Shown here piece by piece: positions 44,277-53,094 of a stretch of DNA of 64,000 bases (its first letter is position 1; each line of letters starts with the position of its first letter). The notes beneath the pieces were generated by a model, which did no database searches, was not told the origin of the DNA, and was given only the letters and a program-made list of their open reading frames with translations. Source of the DNA: an uncultured Dorea sp. (lineage in GTDB: Bacteria > Bacillota > Clostridia > Lachnospirales > Lachnospiraceae); the NCBI GenBank assembly GCA_910580235.1, contig CAJTVU010000007.1, positions 1 through 64,000 on the forward strand, in the 5' to 3' direction. Both the position numbers and the translations under genes were made by a program.

Positions 44277-44988
44277 TGATGATCTCAACTCCTTCTCCGC
44301 CGTCCTCAGATCCGTTCCCTTTACGCAGGCGCTCGGCATTCGCCTTCATCTGCTCGATACGGGCCTTCTGCTCCTCACTGGCCTGCCCCCAGTTCTTATG
44401 CAGGAGCTCGTCGTACTGTTTGATCATGCTCCGTAGCTCAGACTGGGCCTTCGCCTGAGCAGCCAGGAAAGAGGCCTGCTTATCCCACGCCTGCTGTACT
44501 TCCCACTTCTCTCCGGTCACATTCCCGTCTCTCTCCTCTACCTTCTCAATCGTCTTGTCCTTTTTATCTTGGACGTACATGATCTGCTGCGCCCTGATAA
44601 TGGCCGTGTACGCAAGCCTTATCTGATCCCACAGGAGGTCAAGAGGCCTTGTCCCATCAAGGGAGATAAAAATCTCCAGCGTATCTTCCGGGAGATACCT
44701 GGAGAAGAGCCCGTGCTTCCTTGCGTTCTGGTTCCCCTTAGGGGCACCGTGGCCAGCAGCGTTCCTGCTACCCTTTGGCGCGCCACGCTTTTTCTGACCT
44801 TTTTTGTTCGTAGTACTACATTCATTTTTTTGTAGTACTACATTCCATTTATCTTTACATTTCCAATTGCTGATAGTGTTCTCTTTCTCTCCAAGAAGTT
44901 CGGCGATCTTCCTGTTCGTAATCCTGCCATCATGCTCTTTGAATATCTCAAATGCCCTGTCCCTATTTTTACATCTCGCTCTTGGCAT
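44242..44988 (-). CDS. terS: Terminase small subunit
   Basis: 248-aa DNA-recognition subunit. The N-terminal HTH (GRITNRKIAELLGEKENTISNWK) is followed by the GAPKGSRNAAGHGAPKGNQNA linker typical of Firmicutes phages and by long helices for oligomerisation. Confidence 0.9.
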   Translation of the reverse strand: MPRARCKNRDRAFEIFKEHDGRITNRKIAELLGEKENTISNWKCKDKWNVVLQKNECSTTNKKGQKKRGAPKGSRNAAGHGAPKGNQNARKHGLFSRYLPEDTLEIFISLDGTRPLDLLWDQIRLAYTAIIRAQQIMYVQDKKDKTIEKVEERDGNVTGEKWEVQQAWDKQASFLAAQAKAQSELRSMIKQYDELLHKNWGQASEEQKARIEQMKANAERLRKGNGSEDGGEGVEIINDAEKEAGKDL

Positions 44989-45025
44989 CCCACCACCTTC
45001 AATTCATCTATTTTCCCGCATCAGA

Positions 45026-45048
45026 AAAGCGCCCCGGGGAGGCGCTTT
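45026..45048 (-). terminator. Terminator between the membrane protein gene and terS
   Basis: AAAGCGCC (45026-45033) pairs with GGCGCTTT (45041-45048); TTTTCTG follows on the minus strand. It would isolate the cargo pair from the terminase operon. Confidence 0.7.
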
Positions 45049-45054
45049 GATACA

Positions 45055-45678
45055 TTACTCTTTTTTATCTTCTTTCAATATTTGAATAATTTTAGTTCCT
45101 GCATGTAGATTGAATAATTGAAAAATATTAAAAATAAAACTCTTCAACTCTAGAAGAATGTTCGCAGTAAAAACAAAATACAGCTGCAATAATACTATTG
45201 CCACCATATCATTATAAAACTTTCTATCAAATAATATGAAATCTACTGGCAAACTGTTAATAGTTAGTTTTAGCAGAATATTTACTATGATAGAAATAAC
45301 GCACAAAATCATTAATTCTGCAAAGGTGTCATTCGTTTCCTGAAACTTATTCTTACCGTCTGCATCGACATCATTCACCATTCGTAATAACAATTCATTA
45401 TTAATAAATGCTTGAAACAGCGCATACCCTGTAAATACAACACCAAATATAGATACTATCGTGCTATTTACAATTTCGACTCCTTCTAAAAAATCTTCTT
45501 GTGTGCTTAGAGATACCCCCATCAAAATAGCGGGAATCAGACAAACCATACTTTCACCTATTATCCGTTTCCTATACCTCTTATTAGGGATATACATTTT
45601 TAATGCACTCTTTACTAATTGTGCGGAGGTGATAGGTCGAAACATTCTTTCTAATGATTCCATATTTACTTGTTTCAT
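45055..45678 (-). CDS. Four-helix membrane protein of a two-gene cargo module
   Basis: 207-aa protein with about four membrane helices (MVCLIPAILMGVSL, IVSIFGVVFTGYALF, LMILCVISIIVNILL, MVAIVLLQLYFVFTANILL). GGAGGTGC upstream. 18 bp after the partner gene, in AT-rich DNA between the terminase operon and the late activator gene. A small membrane protein plus a soluble partner recalls Kiwa-type defence, but I cannot confirm homology. Confidence 0.7.
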   Translation of the reverse strand: MKQVNMESLERMFRPITSAQLVKSALKMYIPNKRYRKRIIGESMVCLIPAILMGVSLSTQEDFLEGVEIVNSTIVSIFGVVFTGYALFQAFINNELLLRMVNDVDADGKNKFQETNDTFAELMILCVISIIVNILLKLTINSLPVDFILFDRKFYNDMVAIVLLQLYFVFTANILLELKSFIFNIFQLFNLHAGTKIIQILKEDKKE

Positions 45679-45696
45679 TATGCACCTCCTGTAGGC

Positions 45697-46641
45697 TTAT
45701 TCTAATTTCATAAAAGGAATGACTTTATGCTTATTCTTCTCATATATACCTTGATTATCTTCGCTTAAATAAGTAATACTAGCGTGCTTCTTTCCTTCTT
45801 CTATTATATTACCTATTTCATCCTCTAAACTTTTATCTTCTATCTCAATATCCATGCTTTCAGATATCTCTTCATCTCTAATTTTCCCAGCCCTTTTCTT
45901 TCCATTCTTTTTGTCTTTGTAAGTCACTTCGAAAATTGGTTTCACGGTACCGCCTGATTTTTCAACTATATCTATCACTCCATTAATATTTTTAGGGGAT
46001 CTCAATATCAGATCTGCCCTTTTACTATCCGCAGGACGCCTAATATCTCTTGAGATTTCACCAAACAGGCCGCCATAGTCAATATCCCCATTCAATGGAT
46101 AAAACCGCAAACATAGTTTGTTGATTTTTTCCACTTCTTCTAATGCCTCTTTTAATTTCCTTCGCATAGGAATACCAACTACATTCAATATTGGAATTGG
46201 CAGTTCCGCATTTGACTCTTGATTTCGCTTATTTACATATGCATTTAAAAGATATTTGATAGTTGCCTTGAAATTATCAAGTGATGGACTTCCTTTTTGA
46301 TTTTGCACATACATCATGCGATGATTTTTTAAATATATAACAAACATAGAGAATGGGGCTGTTGGATATCTCTCATCTTTTTCTATTAATCTCCCGTTTT
46401 CATCTAAGTCAGATTTCACCTCTAAAACTGTTTGTTTAATTATAAGACCTTTTAGAACATATTCTCCATCTTCAGCCTGCCGAACATCAACCTCTAATAG
46501 AAAATATTTTGAATCTCCTGCTACCCTCTTTACTCCAGATGTTAATGCGGGCATTAAGACCGTGTCAAAATGTGATAGTAACGGCTCTTCATCTTTCCCA
46601 TAAAACACTAAATTAAAGTTTGCAATAAATGCTCTTTTCAT
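45697..46641 (-). CDS. Soluble protein of unknown family, partner of the membrane protein
   Basis: 314-aa protein starting MKRAFIANFNLVFYGKD. GGAGGG lies nine to ten bases upstream of 46641; the longer frame has no site. Mixed alpha/beta, with LRFYPLNGDIDYGG in the middle and an acidic C-terminal part. No catalytic motif recognised. Its promoter region holds a LexA-like box. Confidence 0.68.
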   Translation of the reverse strand: MKRAFIANFNLVFYGKDEEPLLSHFDTVLMPALTSGVKRVAGDSKYFLLEVDVRQAEDGEYVLKGLIIKQTVLEVKSDLDENGRLIEKDERYPTAPFSMFVIYLKNHRMMYVQNQKGSPSLDNFKATIKYLLNAYVNKRNQESNAELPIPILNVVGIPMRRKLKEALEEVEKINKLCLRFYPLNGDIDYGGLFGEISRDIRRPADSKRADLILRSPKNINGVIDIVEKSGGTVKPIFEVTYKDKKNGKKRAGKIRDEEISESMDIEIEDKSLEDEIGNIIEEGKKHASITYLSEDNQGIYEKNKHKVIPFMKLE

Positions 46642-46680
46642 AACGTCTTCCCTCCTACACTCATATAAAATCCCATTCCC

Positions 46681-46709
46681 ATAATATACCATTCTCTGAC
46701 ACTTTTCAA
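46681..46709 (-). promoter_or_regulatory. Promoter of the two-gene cargo module
   Basis: Minus strand TTGAAA (46704-46709), 17-bp spacer, TATTAT (46681-46686), 40 bp upstream of the 315-aa gene. Confidence 0.6.
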
Positions 46710-46750
46710 CAATGCCTTACGAGAATCCAAGGATCGTGTAGGTAATATTT

Positions 46751-46779
46751 ACTATAGAACGTTTGTTCTCATTTGTCAA
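46751..46779 (-). promoter_or_regulatory. LexA-box promoter
   Basis: Minus strand TTGACA (46774-46779), 17-bp spacer, TATAGT (46751-46756). The spacer contains GAAC-GTTT-GTTC (46757-46768), which fits the Gram-positive LexA/DinR box. The region 46780-46919 beyond it shows no gene. Confidence 0.65.
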
Positions 46780-46919
46780 GATGCATTATTCAACCAAAAA
46801 GACACCCCTGCCCGGGATGCCTTTTCTGGGATTTTATAAAAAGAGGGAGAACGAAAAGCTCATTTGTTACTTTTCTCAGTTTATACTATAGCACTTTTTT
46901 AGCGGACAGTGGCGGACAT

Positions 46920-47384
46920 TTATGAAACTTTTTCAAGAAATCTATCGTGCAGCTTCCGGCAGCTTTCCTTCGTGAACGGGATCCTCTTCTTGGGGAAAAG
47001 GTAGTTCATCTGCATCGCTACCATCTCCCAAGTCAGCCCGTCAATGTAGTAGAACTGGAACAGTACCCGTATCTTGCTCTTCTCTATCTGCCCTATGTAT
47101 TCCTCCACCTGTGCCAGCTTCTCCAGGAGGGCAGCCTCCCGCTCTTCCAGCAAAGCGACCTTCCTCTCCAGCGCCTTCTGCTTCTTCTCCAGCCTCACCG
47201 CTGGCGCGCCCTGGATCTTGACCACCCGCAGGGGCTTCCTCCCCTTCTTCCCGCACGTCACAGAGTCCGCCACGATCATCTTGTTGAGCCGGCCGATCTC
47301 GCGCTTATCGGCCTCTATCCTTCTCCTTAAGTCCTTGATCTCCTCTCTCATATCCGCATACTCTATCAGGATCGTCCTGTCCAT
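46920..47384 (-). CDS. Late-gene transcription activator (RinA/ArpU-like)
   Basis: 154-aa protein starting MDRTILIEYADMREEIKDL: coiled coil, then a sigma-70 region 4-like HTH (YYIDGLTWEMVAMQMNYLFPKKRIPFTKESCRKLHDRF). Its place just before the terminase genes is typical of ArpU/RinA regulators that switch on packaging and structural genes. Start at 47384 has GGAGAGATGGAAGG upstream. Confidence 0.82.
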   Translation of the reverse strand: MDRTILIEYADMREEIKDLRRRIEADKREIGRLNKMIVADSVTCGKKGRKPLRVVKIQGAPAVRLEKKQKALERKVALLEEREAALLEKLAQVEEYIGQIEKSKIRVLFQFYYIDGLTWEMVAMQMNYLFPKKRIPFTKESCRKLHDRFLEKVS

Positions 47385-47513
47385 CCTTCCATCTCTCCTA
47401 TCCTTCGCGATCATGTCTATCCCGAACAATCATTGATTTTATCATACCCGCTAAATCCTGTGCCCCGCCACTTTATAATCTCCCTATAAATCTAAGGAAA
47501 GGAGGGCTCTGAC

Positions 47514-47840
47514 ATGGACAGGATCTATGATCTATTCCTGGCATTAGGGATCCATTCCACTTATCGTGGATCCATGTATCTGCATTATGCCGTCTCCCTC
47601 TGCCTGTATGACGAGGGCTACCTGCTCTGCATATGCTATCTGTACGATACCGTCGCAGCGGCCTTTGGCGTAAAGGGGCACAATGTAGAGCGCTGCATCC
47701 GCACGGTGGCCGCCCACTGCTACGATCACGGGAACCGAGGGCTCCTGGAGAAGATCGCCCGGCGGCCTCTGGATGCCAAGCCGACGAACGGCGAGCTCAT
47801 CGACATCCTATGCCATTACTTAAGATCCACACAAGGGTAG
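47514..47840 (+). CDS. Stand-alone Spo0A C-terminal (DNA-binding) domain protein
   Basis: 108-aa protein matching the Spo0A effector domain over its whole length: LGIHSTYRGSMYLHYAVSL, HNVERCIRTVAAHCYDHGN and the end KPTNGELIDILCHYLRS. No receiver domain. AAAGGAGGG upstream. It is the only plus-strand gene between two minus-strand phage operons, divergent from the late activator gene. It may bind 0A boxes of the host or a phage promoter. Confidence 0.85.
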   Translation: MDRIYDLFLALGIHSTYRGSMYLHYAVSLCLYDEGYLLCICYLYDTVAAAFGVKGHNVERCIRTVAAHCYDHGNRGLLEKIARRPLDAKPTNGELIDILCHYLRSTQG

Positions 47841-47870
47841 CCGGCTCACGCTGGCTATCCCTCTTTATTT
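47835..47870 (+). terminator. Terminator of the Spo0A-like gene
   Basis: GGGTAGCC pairs with GGCTATCC (one wobble), then CTCTTTATTT. Confidence 0.65.
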
Positions 47871-48398
47871 GTTCTGTGCCCTGCTCCTCTTAGGCGCTCC
47901 GGCATCTGCCTCTTCGTACTTATCGCACTCCTCTGGATCGCACCCTCGCTCTCTATCGGTCATGACATAGTAATCGCACCCCTTGTTCTTAGCCTTATAT
48001 TTGCACGTCCTGCACAAGTGCCTGTCCACATTGTCCCCCTTAGGCCCTCCCTTCTTCTCTTTGCGTATGGCTGACATGTAGTACGCGGCTGTCCCGTATG
48101 AGATCCCGGTCTTAGCAGCGATCTCCTTCGTGCCCATCCCCTGCTCCATCAATTTCCGGATCATCTCCTTCTTCGTCGTTTCGGCTGGAGGCTCCCCATC
48201 CTCCCTGGCCTCATTTGGATCTGGGCTATCTGCCTCCGATACGTCTGCAAGGAACTCAAGATCTTCGAGTAATTCTTCAAGCAAGAACGTATCATACCCC
48301 CTCCCGTTCCTCCCCTTAGATCCCCTATCTATCACAAGGACTTCCTCCCCCTTGCTGTAATGCTCTAATGCTTGCCTATAGCCTACTCCTATGAACAT
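47865..48398 (-). CDS. Phage regulatory protein with HTH and zinc-binding cysteines
   Basis: 177-aa protein starting MFIGVGYRQALEHYS. The middle has a HTH for resolvase-like recognition (EMIRKLMEQGMGTKEIAAKTGISYGTAAYYMS), the end a CxxC...C...C cluster (HLCRTCKYKAKNKGCDYY ... CDPEECDKY). GAGGAGGGAG upstream. Likely an accessory DNA-binding protein of the early operon. Confidence 0.65.
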   Translation of the reverse strand: MFIGVGYRQALEHYSKGEEVLVIDRGSKGRNGRGYDTFLLEELLEDLEFLADVSEADSPDPNEAREDGEPPAETTKKEMIRKLMEQGMGTKEIAAKTGISYGTAAYYMSAIRKEKKGGPKGDNVDRHLCRTCKYKAKNKGCDYYVMTDRERGCDPEECDKYEEADAGAPKRSRAQNK

Positions 48399-48454
48399 CT
48401 TTCTCCCTCCTCGCCCATCTCTTTTTTCTTGATTGTTAATATCAGCATAGTTCC

Positions 48455-49145
48455 TTATTCCTCCACAATCCTCCCCCATTGTTCCGCCATAGCCTTTGCG
48501 ATACCGGGGAATGTCTTTGCTCTGTTCTTCTGCCTATCCTTACCGCCTTTATTAAACCAATTTCCGGCTATCTTTGTGCTTTGTCTTTCATCTTCCGGCA
48601 AAATATCTGTTGGCTGCAATTTAGGAGGTCCTTTCAGCCAAAGACACGTTTTTTTTGCTGTAAGGGTGTCCAAACTCATACGGCTGTATGGTCTGTGTGT
48701 ATTCTGGCAATCCGTATACTTTGCTCGGTATCGGATTTTCTACGGCTATTCTCGGACAATCAGCATTCCATAATTTCATAAAAAATTCTTTTGCTTTTAA
48801 TCCTTTTTGTAACCGTTCTTCGTTCAATTCGCCTTTTGGATATAAAAATCTTGCCCCGGCATTAGAGAGATATGTACAAGGCGGATGTGCTATAATCATA
48901 TCCCACTTAATTTTTAATAACTCCGTCACATCTTGCTGTAAATGCCATTCTGGGTGTCCGCCGGAACACGGTTCTATATCGCACGAATACGCTTCATGCC
49001 CTAATTTTCTAAACTCTATGCAGACACGCTGGCTTTCCTCGCAGGCTACCAGGACGCGCATATGCTGTTTTCCACTTACCCCCGCCTCTTTTGTTTCTTC
49101 TTCTGTTTCGGGAAAGTCAAACAGGTTCATTTGCCCTTGTATCAA
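48455..49145 (-). pseudogene. DNA cytosine methyltransferase, frame-shifted at an A8 run
   Basis: Residues 1-163 read MNLFDFPET...VLVACEESQRVCIEF, the catalytic-motif stretch IIAHPPCTYLSNAG and ...EFGHPYSKK. After A8 (48649-48656) the frame runs into a stop, while the other frame continues the family: TCLWLKGPPKLQPTDILPE to IVEE. One A less would restore a protein of about 230 aa. It is a lost or slippage-expressed C5-type methylase. TTG start at 49145 with GGAGGTGG. Confidence 0.82.
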
Positions 49146-49175
49146 ACCTAATCCACCTCCACAAAATCCCCAATA

Positions 49176-49970
49176 TCAGAACAGCCTTAGCTGCTCCATT
49201 GGCTCGAAGTTCATCCACAGCACTTCCCTCTTTCTTGCGTGAGCCTGTGTGAAGCATGTCGTCTCCTCCCGATGCCAGCCCCTCAAGCGGTCGTTGTATA
49301 ACGGGCTATCATATCCGCTGATCAGGACAGGTCCTCTGTGATCCAGGAGTACGTCAAGCAGATCTTCGTGATCCTGATCAGACATTTCTTCTTTGTACTG
49401 CTTCATGCTCCTTGTCCCCAGGACATAGGGCGGATCGGCATAGATTAGAGCATTAGGGAAATTGCTCTGCTCTATTAATTCCAACGCCGGCCGATTCTCA
49501 ATCTGCACACCCCGAAGCCTCTCCGCTGCCTCCATGATCCTCCCCGGAAGCGTTACCCAGTCTCTAGCATCATAGGCGCGCTCCCTGCCTTGCACATCTT
49601 TTTTCCAGCCAACTTTCCCTCCTTTTGTCCTATAGCCATGTCCCATATTTAAGCTGATCAAGAAATTTACCGCTTTATAAAGGCTATTTCCCTGAATGCG
49701 GTTAAACGTCTCCTCGTATACCTGCCTTGCGTAAGGAGTATAGTATACTTCTCTTGCTAGACGCTCTGGGTCCTCCTTGATCCAATTAAACAGGTTCACC
49801 ACGTTCCCGTCCAGATCGTTCACGGTCTCTATATTGCTCCTTGGCTTATTAAAGAGGACGGCCCCACTGCCGAAGAACGGCTCTAGGTAGCTATGATGAT
49901 CCGGGAAGAAGGAGATGATCCACTCTGCAATGCTCCACTTGCTCCCAGGGTATTTGATTATCGCTTTCAT
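49176..49970 (-). CDS. DNA adenine methylase (Dam family)
   Basis: 264-aa N6-adenine methyltransferase: AIIKYPGSKWSIAEWI (SAM start), LEPFFGSGAVLFNKP and the catalytic IYADPPYVLGTRS. No restriction partner is nearby, so it is an orphan phage methylase, probably for protecting phage DNA. The start has GGGAGGG upstream. The site is unknown. Confidence 0.9.
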   Translation of the reverse strand: MKAIIKYPGSKWSIAEWIISFFPDHHSYLEPFFGSGAVLFNKPRSNIETVNDLDGNVVNLFNWIKEDPERLAREVYYTPYARQVYEETFNRIQGNSLYKAVNFLISLNMGHGYRTKGGKVGWKKDVQGRERAYDARDWVTLPGRIMEAAERLRGVQIENRPALELIEQSNFPNALIYADPPYVLGTRSMKQYKEEMSDQDHEDLLDVLLDHRGPVLISGYDSPLYNDRLRGWHREETTCFTQAHARKREVLWMNFEPMEQLRLF

Positions 49971-49991
49971 GGGCCCTCCCTTTCGCTTCTT

Positions 49992-50393
49992 TCATTTTGC
50001 TCCCTTTATGTTTTGCCGCTTTTTATCCATGAACATAGTGCTAAATGATAAGCTTGCTGTGTCCTCCCCTTCAAAGAAGAAGCAGGCTCCGATCATGCAT
50101 GACAATTCGACATCTCTCCCCTTTGCAAAGCTGATCAACCGCTCAATATCCTGCTTGAAACCTTCATCTTTCAAAATCCCCCTTGTGACGTCCATGGTAA
50201 GCCATAGCCTGTAGCCATATTGAGGGACGTGCGGCCAGATCGTAAATTCGTCCTGAGATATAGATAGTCCATTCTTTTCGGCAAGGCTCTCAAGCCTCCT
50301 ATGGATCTCGTTTATATCGCTATCCCAATATCGGCCTCCATCTTCTTGTCCTAAGCACGAAAATATATCTAGCTGCTCGTATGCTGCGCTCAT
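49992..50393 (-). CDS. Hypothetical phage protein
   Basis: 133-aa protein starting MSAAYEQLDIFSCLGQEDG; the TWPHVPQYGYR...-like IWPHVPQYGYRLWLTMDV and EGEDTASLSFSTM stretches recur in Firmicutes phages. Lies between methylase and replication genes. Confidence 0.6.
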   Translation of the reverse strand: MSAAYEQLDIFSCLGQEDGGRYWDSDINEIHRRLESLAEKNGLSISQDEFTIWPHVPQYGYRLWLTMDVTRGILKDEGFKQDIERLISFAKGRDVELSCMIGACFFFEGEDTASLSFSTMFMDKKRQNIKGAK

Positions 50394-50428
50394 CTATACA
50401 TTCACCAGCCTCTCTGCTTTCTTTTGTC

Positions 50429-51298
50429 TTACGGATTTGGTCGACTATATTGATTAGTCAGTCTTCTCTCCAAATCGTCCATATCGTAATCACGCTCCTC
50501 AAAATTACTGAACTTGGTCTTATGTACTGCCTCTTTATGTTCCCCTGATCTTCCTTTGACTGGATAGAAGCTCTTCCAGCCGCTTGCGGCTGCTTTCCTT
50601 ACGATGGCTATCTGCTCCTTTGTGTCAGCGGACATGCCTCTTAAGTCATCCCTAAGCAGCCCTATCTGTTCCTTCGTGATCGCTCCATACCTGCTCTCCC
50701 TTATGGCAAGATAGGTCTGGAAGGACTGTTCCAGCTCTGGATCGGGGAACCCTATATATATATCTTTTTTATTTTCCTTTTCTTTCTGTCGGATTTCTTC
50801 CGAAGTTTTTCTATTTTCTTCCGAAGTAATTCGCTTTCCTTCTGGATTTAATGCTTTTTCAGGCGCATTTAATAAAGGCTCCTCTATCTTCCCCGTATCG
50901 AGGAGCCAGTACTTGTCGCTATAAAGCAGTCTCTTCATGCGCTTTACGGCTATCTCATAATAGCGTCGCTGAATTCCTTCAGAGGTGATAATATTCTGCT
51001 GCAGGAGGCCCTTGCTGAGAAGTCCTAATTCCGCGCAATAATCTATCACTTGCACGACCACGCTCTGTCCTTTGATCCATTTGTTCCCTATCTTCCTGAT
51101 GACCATCCTTGATAGCTTGGCTTTTGATATCTCGACGTAATAACCGTGACTGTAGACAATGGTAAGGATCACGTCATAGACGGTCACGCCTAACGGCCCA
51201 TACACGTCCATAAGGTCGAATATCTTGTCATCATCATAGAAATTTAGCATTTTCGGAAAGTAAGAAAGATCAGGCTTTTTCGGGGCGCCTCGTCCCAT
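50429..51298 (-). CDS. Phage replication protein (DUF4373/DnaD-like)
   Basis: 289-aa protein. The N-terminal Lin1244/Lin1753-like winged domain starts MGRGAPKKPDLSYFPKM with DDKIFDLMDVYGPLGVTVYD; the C-terminal part is DnaD-like (IAIVRKAAASGWKSFYPV). Such proteins load the host helicase at the phage origin. No own helicase or polymerase is seen. Confidence 0.75.
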   Translation of the reverse strand: MGRGAPKKPDLSYFPKMLNFYDDDKIFDLMDVYGPLGVTVYDVILTIVYSHGYYVEISKAKLSRMVIRKIGNKWIKGQSVVVQVIDYCAELGLLSKGLLQQNIITSEGIQRRYYEIAVKRMKRLLYSDKYWLLDTGKIEEPLLNAPEKALNPEGKRITSEENRKTSEEIRQKEKENKKDIYIGFPDPELEQSFQTYLAIRESRYGAITKEQIGLLRDDLRGMSADTKEQIAIVRKAAASGWKSFYPVKGRSGEHKEAVHKTKFSNFEERDYDMDDLERRLTNQYSRPNP

Positions 51299-51306
51299 GC
51301 TGACAC

Positions 51307-51747
51307 CTACTTCCCTTCTATATATTCCTCTACCGTGATGTATAGCCCTTCCATCTCAGAATAGGCTTTCCTCGCTTCCGCCAGCACGATCTGCTTATCA
51401 TCCTGATAGGCTATCCCATTCAGGGCATCCGCAACGACCTTCAAGATGTTGTCTGCATCCGGCTTCTTAAGAGGAAGCTCGCATCCTTCCAACATAGCCT
51501 GCCTGCGCTTCTTCGATGCGCTCTTCGGGGGCCGGAACCTTGCTGCTACACGCAGCGCTACCGGCGTACCGCTCTCCAGGCACATCTCCCCGCTGCGTTC
51601 TAAGTATCTCTCTTTGATGAAGTTCTCGTACAGAACCGTCTTCTCCGGCGTGATCGACTTGGCCATCCCAGTATGGGCGTCTTTGAATGTCCGGGCTCTT
51701 GCTTTCCCTTGTGGCTTTCCCGGCACATGGAATGTCACCGACCGCAT
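51307..51747 (-). CDS. rusA: RusA family Holliday junction resolvase
   Basis: 146-aa endonuclease that cuts branched DNA during phage recombination and before packaging. Signature: MRSVTFHVPGKPQGKARAR at the start and the acidic site KPDADNILKVVADALNG-(I)AYQDDKQI. GGAGGAGAG upstream sets 51747. Confidence 0.9.
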   Translation of the reverse strand: MRSVTFHVPGKPQGKARARTFKDAHTGMAKSITPEKTVLYENFIKERYLERSGEMCLESGTPVALRVAARFRPPKSASKKRRQAMLEGCELPLKKPDADNILKVVADALNGIAYQDDKQIVLAEARKAYSEMEGLYITVEEYIEGK

Positions 51748-51850
51748 ACCGCTCTCCTCCTTTCTCCCCGTGCAAGAGCATTCCTGCACGGGGCGTCCGT
51801 GGTTGTCCTGCTACACTGTGATACAATAACCAAAAAGGAAATGCCGTCTG

Positions 51851-52594
51851 TTATGCGATGATCGTCAGAGTGCCGTCTGACACCTCATCTGTAAGCGCGA
51901 GATTAAAGTATTCCTTTATCTTCCTCATGGCTGCGCTCTTCCACAGCCCACCATCAGCCTCTACCAGTTTGAAGCTCGGCCCCTGCCCGTCATCCATGAT
52001 ACGGAACACATACTCGCTCTCTGGCTGCTCGATCTCCGCGAATGTACGGTAAGGCCTGAGCCTCACCGGGTTTGGCACTATGATATCTGTATTGTTGGCT
52101 ATCCCGCTCTTGATGGTAGTCTTCTGGCTCACGCCGTCATCATCATAGTTAGCGGTAGTCCCTGATTTTATATTCCCTGCTACTGTCCTGATGGATTTCA
52201 AGTCCTCCGTCATTAAGAAGTTTGCCTGCAGCTCTATCAGGAACCTCTCTTGGTCATAATACTTGTCGAACCGGAACTCATTTATGATCGCACAAGACTC
52301 TACCAGCACCTCCCGATCCCTCCTGTCAATGAGACCAGAGAGCAGCCTTACTCTTGATGGGCTCACGATATGTATGATCGTGGATTCTCGTAGCTCTTCT
52401 CGCCTCCCCTTGATATAATCCACTATAGCGGTCAGGGTGTTCACATTAAGCGGCTCTGCCATGGGAAAATTGTGATACTTTGTAAGCTTCTTATCACAGT
52501 AGGTCTCCCCCTCTATCGTCAGCACCTTCGGATCCATGCCCTCTTCTTTTAGCCCTGTTATGTATTGCAGCGCATCTTTCAATCCTTCCATCAT
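51851..52594 (-). CDS. Phage protein of unknown function (possible DUF2303-like)
   Basis: 247-aa protein starting MMEGLKDALQYITGLKEEG. IVPNPVRLRPYRTFAEIEQP and SEYVFRIMDDGQGP at the C-terminus look like the DUF2303/YfdQ family. In the early DNA-metabolism operon. AGGAGGAGAAG upstream. Confidence 0.55.
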   Translation of the reverse strand: MMEGLKDALQYITGLKEEGMDPKVLTIEGETYCDKKLTKYHNFPMAEPLNVNTLTAIVDYIKGRREELRESTIIHIVSPSRVRLLSGLIDRRDREVLVESCAIINEFRFDKYYDQERFLIELQANFLMTEDLKSIRTVAGNIKSGTTANYDDDGVSQKTTIKSGIANNTDIIVPNPVRLRPYRTFAEIEQPESEYVFRIMDDGQGPSFKLVEADGGLWKSAAMRKIKEYFNLALTDEVSDGTLTIIA

Positions 52595-52607
52595 CTTTCT
52601 TCTCCTC

Positions 52608-53045
52608 CTATGATCTTCTCCTCATATCTACGATCGTGTTCTCTTTCATGCCTCCTGGCGGGGCATCTTCCTGTATCTCCCCAGTCTCAAGGTCGAACTT
52701 CTTCTCTTCATGTACCGCTACCTGTACGTCCGCTATAGTCAGCTGTCCTGGTATCTGTCCTGGGATGGCTTCGACAGCCTCCACTTCGCCTGTGCGTAGA
52801 TCCCTCCCCATGCGGAGCATCGTTACCGCTCCAAGCGCTGGCACAAGCGTCGATTTCGCCTCCACGCTTACAATAGATACGTCCCTGCTCTCATTCGGCT
52901 TGATCGTAATAGATACTGTGATCTTGCGCGCTTTCTTCGCCTCCGTGTTCGGGTCCTGGATATTCCTCGTCACTGTCTCAAGCTCCCGGTTCACTTGTGC
53001 TGTCAGCTCACCGCCCGCGAACTCCTCTAAATTGATATGCCTCAC
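52608..53045 (-). CDS. Phage 'replication terminator' protein
   Basis: 145-aa protein; GTG start at 53045 (GGAGG nine bases upstream) gives the usual beginning MRHINLEEFAGGELTAQV, then VTRNIQDPNTEAKKARKIT. This short family is annotated as replication terminator protein in Firmicutes phages; the real function is unproven. Confidence 0.72.
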   Translation of the reverse strand: MRHINLEEFAGGELTAQVNRELETVTRNIQDPNTEAKKARKITVSITIKPNESRDVSIVSVEAKSTLVPALGAVTMLRMGRDLRTGEVEAVEAIPGQIPGQLTIADVQVAVHEEKKFDLETGEIQEDAPPGGMKENTIVDMRRRS

Positions 53046-53094
53046 TTTACTGCGCCTCCTCCCTATCATCATTTATGCTGAGGGCGTCCAGCCC

